Below are positions 23,716-31,446 of a DNA stretch of 64,000 nt, piece by piece. Source of the stretch: Candidatus Pseudomonas phytovorans (GTDB lineage: Bacteria > Pseudomonadota > Gammaproteobacteria > Pseudomonadales > Pseudomonadaceae). The position numbers and the translations under genes are program-made. How positions within the stretch are numbered: the stretch's first letter is position 1; every line of letters begins with the position of its first letter. The notes beneath the pieces were generated by a model. It had not been told where the DNA came from, ran no database searches, and was given only the letters and a program-made list of their open reading frames with translations. The stretch spans positions 5,430,001 through 5,494,000 of the forward strand of contig CP119325.1 of NCBI GenBank assembly GCA_029202525.1, given 5' to 3'.

Positions 23716-24783
23716 TCAATAACCGGCTTCGGCGTCAGCCACGTCATCGGCACTGGCCTCAGCCGCGGCAGCCTTGCCGGCTTCGGCGGCTGCGCCAGCT
23801 TTCAACAGCTTCTCGCGAATCTGCTTCTCGATCTCTTCACCAATAGCCGGGTTCTCTGCCAGGTATTTGGCCGCGTTGGCTTTGCCCTGACCGATCTTGT
23901 TGCCCTTGTAGGCATACCAGGCGCCGGACTTTTCCACCAAGCCTTGGGAAACACCCAGGTCGATGATTTCGCCGTTGCGGTAGATACCCTTGCCGTAAAG
24001 AATCTGGAACTCGGCCTGACGGAATGGAGGCGATACCTTGTTCTTGACGACTTTTACGCGGGTTTCGCTACCCACAACTTCGTCGCCTTCCTTGACCGCA
24101 CCGGTGCGGCGAATGTCCAGGCGCACCGAGGCGTAGAACTTCAGGGCGTTACCACCGGTGGTGGTTTCCGGGCTACCGAACATCACGCCGATCTTCATAC
24201 GGATCTGGTTGATGAAGATAACCAGGCAGTTGGCGTTCTTGATGTTACCGGTGATCTTGCGCAGCGCCTGAGACATCAGGCGAGCCTGCAGGCCCACGTG
24301 CATGTCGCCCATCTCGCCTTCGATCTCGGCCTTTGGAACCAGCGCAGCCACGGAGTCGACAATGATCACGTCAACGGCGTTGGAACGTACCAGCATGTCG
24401 GTGATTTCCAGGGCTTGCTCACCGGTGTCCGGCTGCGAAACCAGCAGTTCATCAACATTGACGCCCAGCTTGCCGGCGTACTCAGGGTCGAGGGCATGTT
24501 CGGCATCGACGAAGGCGCAGGTAGCGCCGCTTTTCTGGGCCTCAGCGATGACCGACAGGGTCAGCGTGGTTTTACCCGACGACTCCGGGCCGTAGATCTC
24601 GACGATACGACCTTTTGGCAGACCGCCAATGCCCAGGGCGATATCCAGGCCCAGGGAACCGGTGGAGATCGCAGGAATGCCTTGGCGCTCCTGATCACCC
24701 ATGCGCATGACCGCGCCTTTACCGAATTGGCGTTCGATCTGACCCAGGGCCGCAGCCAAGGCGCGCTTCTTGTTGTCGTCCAT
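23716..24783 (-). CDS. recA: Recombinase RecA
   Basis: 355 aa strand-exchange ATPase and LexA coprotease. The ATG at 24783 gives MDDNKKRALAAALGQIERQF. Walker A GPESSGKTT lies near residue 66, Walker B VIIVDSVAAL near 140, and the L2-region NQIRMKIGVMFGSPETTTGG near 193. The C-terminus is Ala/Glu/Asp-rich, as usual. A LexA box and a good sigma-70 promoter lie 44-88 bp upstream. recX follows. Confidence 0.98.
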   Translation of the reverse strand: MDDNKKRALAAALGQIERQFGKGAVMRMGDQERQGIPAISTGSLGLDIALGIGGLPKGRIVEIYGPESSGKTTLTLSVIAEAQKSGATCAFVDAEHALDPEYAGKLGVNVDELLVSQPDTGEQALEITDMLVRSNAVDVIIVDSVAALVPKAEIEGEMGDMHVGLQARLMSQALRKITGNIKNANCLVIFINQIRMKIGVMFGSPETTTGGNALKFYASVRLDIRRTGAVKEGDEVVGSETRVKVVKNKVSPPFRQAEFQILYGKGIYRNGEIIDLGVSQGLVEKSGAWYAYKGNKIGQGKANAAKYLAENPAIGEEIEKQIREKLLKAGAAAEAGKAAAAEASADDVADAEAGY

Positions 24784-24826
24784 TGAAATCCTCACGTGTT
24801 CGACTTGGCCCTGACGGCCGGAATAC

Positions 24827-24871
24827 CTGTATAAGTAGCCAGTATTATTCCACAGGCAGGCGCCCGCGCAA
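24827..24871 (-). promoter_or_regulatory. recA promoter with LexA box
   Basis: The SOS box CTGTATAAGTAGCCAG (24827-24842; CTG-N10-CAG) lies 44 bp upstream of the recA ATG. On the minus strand, -10 TAATAC (24842-24847) and -35 TTGCGC (24866-24871) are separated by 18 bp. The box directly follows the -10, so LexA would block the promoter. Confidence 0.85.
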
Positions 24872-24886
24872 ACCCCTGTCGTCGAT

Positions 24887-25369
24887 TTACTCGGCACCAA
24901 GCTGTAACAAGCCGTCTAACGCGGCGCTCACCGTCTGTCGGCGCACGGCTTCGCGGTCACCGTCGAACTGCCGGCGCTCACTGAACACCCGGTTGCCATC
25001 GGCCCAGGCCAGCCACACGGTGCCTACCGGTTTGGCTGGCGAACCGCCATCCGGCCCGGCCACACCGCTGACGGCCACGGCAAAGCGCGCACCACTGGCG
25101 GCCTGGGCCCCTCGCACCATGGCTTCGACCACTTCCTGGCTGACCGCGCCCACTTGGCCGAACAAAGCCTCGGGCACGCCCAGCAGGCGGGTTTTCTGGG
25201 CGTTGGAATAGGTCACGTAGCCGGCCTCGAACCAGGCCGAGCTGCCGGGTATACGGGTGATGGCTTCGGCAATGCCACCGCCAGTACAGGATTCGGCGGT
25301 GGTCACCTGGGCATTGAAACGGCGCAGGTGTTCACCCAGGCGGGTGGCTAGCGTGGTGGTCGGGTCCAT
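24887..25369 (-). CDS. pncC: Nicotinamide-nucleotide amidohydrolase PncC (CinA C-terminal domain)
   Basis: 160 aa stand-alone CinA C-terminal domain that deamidates NMN to nicotinate mononucleotide in pyridine nucleotide recycling. The conserved TTAESCTGGGIAEAITRIPG carries the active serine near residue 27, and SGVAGPDGGSPAKPVGTV follows near 101. It lies upstream of recA on the same strand, a typical gammaproteobacterial neighbour. An ATG at 25369 with the SD AGGAG a few bases upstream supports this start. Confidence 0.93.
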   Translation of the reverse strand: MDPTTTLATRLGEHLRRFNAQVTTAESCTGGGIAEAITRIPGSSAWFEAGYVTYSNAQKTRLLGVPEALFGQVGAVSQEVVEAMVRGAQAASGARFAVAVSGVAGPDGGSPAKPVGTVWLAWADGNRVFSERRQFDGDREAVRRQTVSAALDGLLQLGAE

Positions 25370-25423
25370 GTCGGGCTCCTGAAAGGCTGCCCTCTACCCT
25401 ATCACCCTGTCGCGCCACCTGGC

Positions 25424-26491
25424 TCAGGAAACCTTCAGGCTGTCCCTGGCAATTTCACTGAACGCACGCTCGTCACGCCGCCCCAGGCGCGGCAGCCCTG
25501 CTGGCCATTCCTGGGTCCAGTCGAAACCACCGTGCTTGCGCATGTCGTCAATCGCCGAGCGCCACCAGATCACCTTGCAGGCACGCTGGTAGTCGTCGCT
25601 GCTCATCACACTGCCGTACAGCAACTTGCGGCCGATGCCACGCAGTTCCCGAGGCACACGTTTCAGGCTCCACTTCACCGACAACCGCGCCAGCCACGAA
25701 GGTACAGGGCGATGGGCCGGCACCTTGAGGGCCAGGCTTGGCATCTGAGGATGGAAGCCTTCGCCGTGTCTGGCGAAAAAAATTTCCAGGATGGCATGCA
25801 CGTACTGCTTCATCGCGAAGTAATGGCTGATCACGCCACGCGCTTCATTCACCTGCGCGCCATGCAACTCGAAGGAAAAGGCAATCTGTTCAATGGTGTG
25901 CAAGTCACCGGTATAGGGTGTCCAGGCATCGATGCGCGGGATGGCGCGCTCGGCAATGCCGACGTTGCAGCGGGTGAAACCCATGACACCGCTATTGCAC
26001 AGCCGCAAGTCGTCGGTAGGCGTATTTCCAGCCTCGGCGAGCCCTGCGCTGAAGCGAAGGTAGTCGCTGCTGCGCGAAGCCTCGGCCCAGCTCGCTTCAA
26101 CTTCGTCCACCAGGAACTGCCCGGCATCGACCTGGCTGAACAACTTCAGCGGCGATTGCAGGAACACCGTATCGGTATCGATGAACACGGTCTTGTCCGC
26201 CCACTGCCCAGCCTGGGCAATGGCGCAGGCCTTGCGCCGGTGGGTGTAGCCGCCGTCACCGGTCCAGGCCTGCAGGGTCTGCTCATCCAGGGTGATCACT
26301 TCCACCGGCCAGCCGGCAAAGGCCTGCGGTTGGTCGGTCAGTATGCGGATCACCGGCAGCTCCGCCGGCTTGCAGCGCGCCACGGCGGTAAGGATGCTGA
26401 GCTTGGCCTCCAGCTGATAGATCCGGCGCTCGCCATACAGGAGGTAGATCAGCTGTTGCTTTACATGAGGGACAGGGCTGGACACATTCAT
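25424..26491 (-). CDS. Unassigned glycosyltransferase-like protein (DxD motif)
   Basis: 355 aa from the ATG at 26491 (MNVSSPVPHVKQQLIYLLYG); a longer frame upstream has unlikely composition. The N-terminal 190 residues look like a GT-A fold. A nucleotide-side strand QLIYLLYG is followed by FIDTDTVF with the DTD metal motif at residues 105-107, and LCNSGVMGF, which resembles the acceptor-side motif of GT8-type enzymes. The C-terminal third is basic and has no recognised domain. Substrate unknown. It sits alone between pncC and divergent mutS. Base composition looks like that of its neighbours. Confidence 0.62.
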   Translation of the reverse strand: MNVSSPVPHVKQQLIYLLYGERRIYQLEAKLSILTAVARCKPAELPVIRILTDQPQAFAGWPVEVITLDEQTLQAWTGDGGYTHRRKACAIAQAGQWADKTVFIDTDTVFLQSPLKLFSQVDAGQFLVDEVEASWAEASRSSDYLRFSAGLAEAGNTPTDDLRLCNSGVMGFTRCNVGIAERAIPRIDAWTPYTGDLHTIEQIAFSFELHGAQVNEARGVISHYFAMKQYVHAILEIFFARHGEGFHPQMPSLALKVPAHRPVPSWLARLSVKWSLKRVPRELRGIGRKLLYGSVMSSDDYQRACKVIWWRSAIDDMRKHGGFDWTQEWPAGLPRLGRRDERAFSEIARDSLKVS

Positions 26492-26678
26492 CGTGCAGGT
26501 CACGGCTACAGGCGTTCGTCGAGGGCCGCGCATTCTAGAGGGTAACGCGGCGCAGCTCCACCATTGCCCGCCAGGCTGCGCGCAAATGCCCCAAAGCCTG
26601 CGCCTGCACCGCAACAAAAAAGCCTGTACCATTGCGGGTTTACCATCGCCAACCAGATCACCCGCTGTAAGGCCCTGA

Positions 26679-29252
26679 ATGTCAGATCTCTCCGCACATA
26701 CCCCCATGATGCAACAGTACTGGAAGCTGAAGAACCAGCACCCGGACCAGTTGATGTTCTACCGCATGGGCGACTTCTACGAAATCTTCTACGAAGATGC
26801 GAAGAAGGCCGCGAAACTGCTGGACATCACCCTGACCGCGCGCGGCCAGTCAGCCGGCCAGTCCATCCCCATGTGCGGGATTCCGTTCCATTCGCTGGAA
26901 GGCTACCTGGCCAAGCTGGTCAAGCTGGGCGAATCGGTGGTGATCTGCGAACAGATCGGCGACCCGGCCACCAGCAAGGGCCCGGTGGAGCGCCAGGTGG
27001 TGCGCATCATCACCCCTGGTACGGTCAGCGACGAGGCATTGCTGGACGAGCGTCGCGACAACCTGATTGCCGCGCTGCTCGGTGACGAACGCCTGTTCGG
27101 CCTGGCCGTGCTGGACATCACCAGCGGCAATTTCAGCGTGCAGGAAATAAAAGGCTGGGAGAACCTGCTGGCCGAGCTTGAGCGCCTCAACCCGGTCGAG
27201 CTGTTGATCCCTGACGACTGGCCGCGCGACCTGCCTGCCGAAAAACGCCCCGGCGCCCGCCGCCGTGCGCCGTGGGATTTCGACCGCGATTCGGCACGCA
27301 AAGCCCTGTGCCAGCAGTTCGCGACCAAGGACCTCAAGGGCTTTGGCTGCGACAAGCTGACACTGGCGATCGGCGCAGCTGGCTGCCTGCTGACCTACGC
27401 CAAGGAAACCCAGCGCACCGCCCTGCCGCACCTGCGCAGCCTGCGCCATGAGCGCCTGGACGACACGGTCATCCTCGACGGCGCCAGCCGTCGCAACCTG
27501 GAGCTGGACGTCAACCTGGCGGGTGGGCGTGACAACACCCTGCAATCGGTGGTCGACCGCTGCCAGACCGCCATGGCCAGCCGCCTGCTGAGCCGTTGGC
27601 TGAACCGCCCGCTACGCGACCTCAAGGTGTTGCAAGCACGCCAGGACTCTATCCGCTGCCTGCTCGACAGCTACCGCTTCGAAAAGCTGCAACCGCAGCT
27701 GAAAGAAATTGGCGACATCGAGCGGATCCTCGCCCGAATCGGCCTGCGCAATGCCCGCCCACGCGACCTGGCGCGGCTGCGCGATGCATTGGGCGCCTTG
27801 CCCGAACTGCAAAACGCCATGACCGAGCTGGAGGCGCCGCACCTTGCCCGCCTGGCAGCCATTACCGGCACCTACCCGGAGCTGGCCAGCGTGCTGGAAC
27901 GGGCGATCATCGACAACCCGCCGGCGGTGATCCGCGACGGCGGCGTGCTCAAGACCGGTTATGACAACGAACTGGACGAGCTGCTGGCGATCAGCGAAAA
28001 CGCCGGCCAGTTCCTGATTGACCTGGAAGCCCGAGAAAAAGCCCGCACCGGCCTTGCCAACCTCAAGGTCGGCTACAACCGCGTGCACGGCTACTTCATC
28101 GAGCTGCCCACCAAGCAGGCCGAGCAGGCGCCGGGCGACTACATCCGCCGCCAGACCCTCAAGGGCGCCGAGCGCTTCATCACCCCCGAGCTGAAAGTGT
28201 TCGAGGACAAGGCGCTGTCGGCCAAGAGCCGCGCCCTGGCCCGCGAGAAGATGCTCTACGACGCCCTGCTGGAAACCCTGATCAGCCACCTGGCGCCGCT
28301 GCAGGACAGCGCCGCCGCGCTGGCCGAGCTGGACGTGCTCAGCAACCTGGCCGAACGGGCGCTGAACCTTGACCTGAACTGCCCGCGCTTCGTCGACGAG
28401 CCGTGCCTGCGCATCGAACAAGGCCGCCATCCGGTAGTGGAACAGGTACTGACCACGCCGTTCGTGGCCAACGACCTGGGCCTGGACAACAGCACGCGCA
28501 TGCTGATCATCACCGGCCCGAACATGGGCGGTAAGTCCACCTACATGCGCCAGACCGCCCTGATCGTGCTGCTGGCGCACATCGGCAGCTTCGTGCCGGC
28601 GGCCAGCTGTGAGCTGTCGCTGGTCGACCGTATCTTCACCCGCATCGGCTCCAGTGACGACCTGGCCGGCGGGCGCTCGACCTTCATGGTCGAGATGAGC
28701 GAAACCGCCAACATCCTGCACAACGCGACCGACCGTAGCCTGGTGCTGATGGACGAAGTGGGCCGCGGCACCAGTACCTTCGACGGCCTGTCGCTGGCGT
28801 GGGCCGCCGCCGAGCGCCTGGCCCAGCTGCGCGCCTACACGCTGTTCGCGACCCACTACTTCGAGCTCACCGTGCTGCCGGAAACCGAGCCGCTGGTGGC
28901 CAACGTGCACCTCAATGCCACCGAGCACAACGAACGCATCGTGTTCCTGCACCATGTGCTGCCTGGCCCTGCCAGCCAGAGCTACGGCCTGGCCGTGGCA
29001 CAACTGGCCGGCGTGCCAGGGGTGGTGATCCAGCGTGCTCGCGAACACCTGGCGCGCCTGGAAACCACCAGCCTGCCGCATGAACCCGTCCCGGCCGAAA
29101 AGGGCAAGGATGTGCCACAAGTGCCGCACCAGAGCGATCTGTTCGCCAGCCTGCCACACCCGGCCATCGAGAAGCTGGGCAAGCTGCAACTGGACGACAT
29201 GACCCCGCGCCAAGCTATCGAAATGCTATATCAACTAAAGAACCTGTTATAA
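26679..29252 (+). CDS. mutS: DNA mismatch repair protein MutS
   Basis: 857 aa mismatch-recognition ATPase. The ATG at 26679 gives MSDLSAHTPMMQQYWKLKNQ. The mismatch-reading loop is MGDFYEIFYEDA near residue 31. Clamp and lever domains occupy the middle. Walker A GPNMGGKST lies near residue 613, followed by SSDDLAGGRSTFMVEMSE and Walker B LVLMDEVGRGTST near 690. The C-terminal dimerisation tail ends with PRQAIEMLYQLKNLL. fdxA follows after 140 bp. Confidence 0.97.
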   Translation: MSDLSAHTPMMQQYWKLKNQHPDQLMFYRMGDFYEIFYEDAKKAAKLLDITLTARGQSAGQSIPMCGIPFHSLEGYLAKLVKLGESVVICEQIGDPATSKGPVERQVVRIITPGTVSDEALLDERRDNLIAALLGDERLFGLAVLDITSGNFSVQEIKGWENLLAELERLNPVELLIPDDWPRDLPAEKRPGARRRAPWDFDRDSARKALCQQFATKDLKGFGCDKLTLAIGAAGCLLTYAKETQRTALPHLRSLRHERLDDTVILDGASRRNLELDVNLAGGRDNTLQSVVDRCQTAMASRLLSRWLNRPLRDLKVLQARQDSIRCLLDSYRFEKLQPQLKEIGDIERILARIGLRNARPRDLARLRDALGALPELQNAMTELEAPHLARLAAITGTYPELASVLERAIIDNPPAVIRDGGVLKTGYDNELDELLAISENAGQFLIDLEAREKARTGLANLKVGYNRVHGYFIELPTKQAEQAPGDYIRRQTLKGAERFITPELKVFEDKALSAKSRALAREKMLYDALLETLISHLAPLQDSAAALAELDVLSNLAERALNLDLNCPRFVDEPCLRIEQGRHPVVEQVLTTPFVANDLGLDNSTRMLIITGPNMGGKSTYMRQTALIVLLAHIGSFVPAASCELSLVDRIFTRIGSSDDLAGGRSTFMVEMSETANILHNATDRSLVLMDEVGRGTSTFDGLSLAWAAAERLAQLRAYTLFATHYFELTVLPETEPLVANVHLNATEHNERIVFLHHVLPGPASQSYGLAVAQLAGVPGVVIQRAREHLARLETTSLPHEPVPAEKGKDVPQVPHQSDLFASLPHPAIEKLGKLQLDDMTPRQAIEMLYQLKNLL

Positions 29253-29282
29253 CGGCGCCCACTACAAGCTGGTAGAATCCGC

Positions 29283-29365
29283 CGCGGTTTGCTGGTGCTG
29301 CAGGTTATTAGCCTGGCCTGCAGCCACATACCTGTAAACCGCGCGGCCCTGAGAGGAAGGGCCGC
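29283..29365 (+). promoter_or_regulatory. Structured leader of fdxA with GGA-loop hairpin
   Basis: Three nested or adjacent perfect inverted repeats precede fdxA. CGCGGTTT/AAACCGCG (29283-29290, 29336-29343) encloses GCTGCAGG/CCTGCAGC (29297-29304, 29317-29324). Then GCGGCCCT/AGGGCCGC (29343-29350, 29358-29365) has the 7-base loop GAGAGGA. The last is an 8-bp stem presenting AGGA in its loop, the shape recognised by RsmA/RsmE-type proteins. The SD region GAGGAGAG follows at about 29379. A possible -10 (TAGAAT) at 29272 would place the structure in the transcript. Confidence 0.5.
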
Positions 29366-29392
29366 CGCCGTCGCCTGAGGAGAGAACTAGAA

Positions 29393-29716
29393 ATGACCTT
29401 CGTCGTCACCGACAACTGCATCAAATGCAAATACACCGACTGCGTGGAAGTCTGTCCGGTGGACTGCTTCTACGAAGGCCCGAACTTCCTGGTCATCCAC
29501 CCGGACGAGTGCATTGACTGTGCACTGTGCGAACCGGAATGCCCGGCGCAAGCCATCTTCTCGGAAGACGAAATCCCTGCCGGGATGGAAAACTTCATTG
29601 AGCTGAACGCCGAACTGGCGGAAGTCTGGCCCAATATCACCGAGCGTAAGGACGCCTTGCCGGACGCGAAAGAGTGGGACGGCACTACTGGCAAGATTGC
29701 AGATCTGGAGCGCTGA
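29393..29716 (+). CDS. fdxA: Seven-iron ferredoxin FdxA
   Basis: 107 aa, cytoplasmic [3Fe-4S][4Fe-4S] ferredoxin of the Azotobacter FdI type. Cysteines lie at 9, 12, 17, 21 and 25 (first half) and 40, 43, 46 and 50 (CIDCALCEPEC). The C-terminal tail after residue 60 is the expected acidic extension. A strong terminator follows directly. The divergent partner side carries rsmZ, whose end faces the fdxA end. Confidence 0.96.
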   Translation: MTFVVTDNCIKCKYTDCVEVCPVDCFYEGPNFLVIHPDECIDCALCEPECPAQAIFSEDEIPAGMENFIELNAELAEVWPNITERKDALPDAKEWDGTTGKIADLER

Positions 29717-29731
29717 TAGCGCCCGGACACG

Positions 29732-29756
29732 AAAAAGGCCCCTCGGGGCCTTTTTT
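29732..29756 (+). terminator. fdxA terminator
   Basis: AAAAAGGCCCC-TC-GGGGCCTTTTTT, 15 bp after the fdxA stop. The A-run/T-run symmetry makes it potentially bidirectional. Confidence 0.92.
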
Positions 29757-29769
29757 GTTTTCTGCGGGC

Positions 29770-29796
29770 AAAAAAAAGGGGCGGTTTGACCCGCCC
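29770..29796 (-). terminator. rsmZ: rsmZ terminator
   Basis: On the minus strand, GGGCGG-GTCAAA-CCGCCC is followed by a run of seven to eight T. Confidence 0.9.
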
Positions 29797-29903
29797 ACAT
29801 TTTTTCCGTAGTCCCTGCTTGTCCCAAACATCATCCTGATGAAATCGCTTCTTGCGACGTCCTTGGCCTTCATCCTGAAAGCCTGTGCATGTCCGTGTGC
29901 ACA
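29771..29903 (-). ncRNA. rsmZ: Regulatory small RNA RsmZ
   Basis: About 133 nt on the minus strand between fdxA and rpoS, the known RsmZ location in pseudomonads. RsmZ sequesters RsmA/RsmE translational repressors. Seven GGA motifs are present. Three hairpins can be drawn with GGA in the loop: TGTGCA-CACGGACA-TGCACA at the 5' end, then CTTTC-AGGAT-GAAGG, then CATC-AGGAT-GATG. Other GGAs lie in AAGGAC, TGGGAC, CAGGGAC and ACGGAA. The RNA ends in GGGCGG-GTCAAA-CCGCCC plus a U-run. The promoter (TTGCCC-16-TAGTAT) and the GacA upstream sequence are listed separately. Start and end are inferred to within a few bases. Confidence 0.92.
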
Positions 29904-29909
29904 GTTCGA

Positions 29910-29937
29910 ATACTAGCGGGTTCAGCCGGGCGGGCAA
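29910..29937 (-). promoter_or_regulatory. rsmZ: rsmZ promoter
   Basis: Minus-strand -35 TTGCCC (29932-29937), 16-bp spacer, -10 TAGTAT (29910-29915). Transcription is expected to start near 29903. Confidence 0.75.
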
Positions 29938-30075
29938 GCGCGATACCTAACAAGGTATTGCAGGGGACACATTTCCACAAAGCCGAATAAACCATGCTTT
30001 TCAATGGGTTGTAAAAAAACACAGGCTGGAAACGACAATGATTTACTGCGACATACATAGATAGCTTACAAAACA

Positions 30076-30093
30076 AGTAAGAAAAGGCTTACA
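30076..30093 (-). promoter_or_regulatory. rsmZ: GacA upstream activating sequence of rsmZ
   Basis: The minus strand reads TGTAAGCCTTTTCTTACT, matching the known TGTAAG-N6-CTTACA element with one mismatch. Its centre is about 180 bp upstream of the predicted rsmZ start, the distance known for rsmZ in P. aeruginosa. A further TGTAAG half-site lies at 30065-30070. The stretch between UAS and promoter is AT-rich, as expected for H-NS-like (MvaT/TurA) silencing. Confidence 0.88.
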
Positions 30094-30125
30094 CGCAATG
30101 TTACCGAGGTGGCGCCTTACACCGT

Positions 30126-30250
30126 TGGGCTGCTTTGCAGCCCTTTCGCGACACAAGGCCGCTCCTACACGGTGACGCGATCAGGCAGATAAGCGCGGTC
30201 CTCTGTAGGAGCGGCCTTGTGTCGCGATCGGGGCGCGCAGCGCCCCCGGC
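30126..30250. repeat. REP pair (TCGCGACACAAGG type)
   Basis: Inverted copies TCGCGACACAAGGCCGCTCC at 30145 and its mirror (GTAGGAGCGGCCTTGTGTCG) at about 30206, flanked by GGGCTGC/GCAGCCC and GGGCGC/GCGCCC arms. It fills the space between the rsmZ control region and the rpoS terminator. Confidence 0.9.
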
Positions 30251-30280
30251 AATCTCGAATGGAACAGCACTTTACGCCAG

Positions 30281-30318
30281 ACACAAAAACGCCCCGAGGT
30301 TATCGGGGCGTTTTGTGT
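30281..30318. terminator. rpoS terminator
   Basis: ACACAAAAACGCCCCGA / TCGGGGCGTTTTGTGT with a 5-base loop, 12 bp after the rpoS stop. It is GC-rich with flanking A/T runs, so it should work on the minus strand. Confidence 0.9.
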
Positions 30319-30330
30319 GACAGGCGTTCG

Positions 30331-31338
30331 CTACTGGAACAACGACTCGCTCGACAAGCCGTTCTTCTCAAGGATCTCGCGCAGACGCTTAAGGCCCTCC
30401 ACCTGGATCTGCCGCACCCGCTCCCGGGTCAGGCCAATCTCCAGGCCAACATCTTCGAGGGTGCTGCTTTCATGCCCACGCAGGCCAAAGCGACGCACCA
30501 CCACTTCCCGCTGCTTGTCGGTCAGCTCGCCCAGCCACTGGTCGATGCTCTGCGACAGGTCGTCATCCTGCAGCAGCTCGCAGGGGTCGGTCGGGCGGTC
30601 ATCGGTCAGGGTGTCGAGCAGGGTCTTATCCGAATCCGGGCCAAGCGACACATCCACCGAAGACACCCGCTCGTTCAAGCCCAGCATGCGCTTGACCTCG
30701 GCGACGGGTTTTTCCAGCAGCGTGGCGATTTCTTCTGGCGAGGGTTCGTGGTCGAGTTTCTGGGTCAGCTCGCGAGCGGCGCGCAGGTAGACGTTCAGTT
30801 CCTTGACCACGTGGATCGGCAGGCGGATGGTGCGGGTCTGGTTCATGATCGCCCGTTCGATGGTCTGGCGAATCCACCAGGTCGCATAGGTCGAAAAACG
30901 GAAACCACGCTCCGGGTCGAACTTCTCGACCGCACGGATCAGCCCCAGATTGCCCTCCTCGATCAGGTCGAGCAGCGACAGGCCGCGGTTCACGTAACGA
31001 CGGGCAATTTTTACAACAAGGCGCAGGTTACTTTCGATCATGCGCTTGCGGCCGGCGGGATCGCCCTTTTGCGACAGGCGCGCAAAGTGCACTTCCTCTT
31101 CCGGCGAGAGCAGCGGCGAGAAGCCGATCTCGTTGAGGTACAACTGGGTGGCATCGAGCGCCCGGGTGTAATCGATATACTTGTGTTGCTTGAGCGAAGA
31201 GCCCGACTTGGCCCTCGTCCGAACCGAAGATACAGCAGGTTCGTCTGACACCACATCCGTTTCCAAAACGATACCCGTCTCCATCAGGAGGACGTCATCG
31301 TCGATGTCAAACTCCGGCACTTCTTTACTGAGAGCCAT
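30331..31338 (-). CDS. rpoS: Stationary-phase sigma factor RpoS
   Basis: 335 aa sigma-38, which directs RNA polymerase to general-stress and stationary-phase genes. Region 1.2 begins at about DYTRALDATQLYLNEIGFSP. Regions 2.1-2.4 include FSTYATWWIRQTIERAIM. Region 4.2 is EVGLEIGLTRERVRQIQVEG-like near residue 300. The ATG at 31338 is preceded by AAAGGA and, immediately upstream, a 16-bp palindrome. nlpD lies 108 bp upstream on the same strand. In other pseudomonads the main rpoS promoter lies inside nlpD. Confidence 0.97.
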   Translation of the reverse strand: MALSKEVPEFDIDDDVLLMETGIVLETDVVSDEPAVSSVRTRAKSGSSLKQHKYIDYTRALDATQLYLNEIGFSPLLSPEEEVHFARLSQKGDPAGRKRMIESNLRLVVKIARRYVNRGLSLLDLIEEGNLGLIRAVEKFDPERGFRFSTYATWWIRQTIERAIMNQTRTIRLPIHVVKELNVYLRAARELTQKLDHEPSPEEIATLLEKPVAEVKRMLGLNERVSSVDVSLGPDSDKTLLDTLTDDRPTDPCELLQDDDLSQSIDQWLGELTDKQREVVVRRFGLRGHESSTLEDVGLEIGLTRERVRQIQVEGLKRLREILEKNGLSSESLFQ

Positions 31339-31353
31339 TGTTATAGTCCTTTG

Positions 31354-31369
31354 CTGAGTTCGAACTCAG
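31354..31369 (-). promoter_or_regulatory. Palindrome next to the rpoS ribosome-binding site
   Basis: CTGAGTTCGAACTCAG is a perfect 16-bp palindrome in the rpoS leader, 15 bp upstream of the ATG and touching the AAAGGA Shine-Dalgarno. As RNA it folds into a 6-bp stem with a UCGA loop. A second imperfect hairpin (GCCTGT...ACAGGC, 31405-31434) lies just upstream, without a U-run. Confidence 0.5.
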
Positions 31370-31446
31370 ACTCGAGCGGCACCTGTATCCCTGGCAGCGC
31401 TGGAGCCTGTCCCCTCTACATCAGAGGAACAGGCCGGGTACAACGA

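Noticed and set aside
25424..26491. Horizontally acquired gene
   Set aside because: Base composition and codon use look like the neighbours, and no mobile-element sequence flanks it.
27612..29213. Long minus-strand open frame opposite mutS, and similar frames opposite bamA, pyrG, dnaE, eno and rpoS
   Set aside because: Codon-bias shadows of real genes; the translated products show no recognisable motif.
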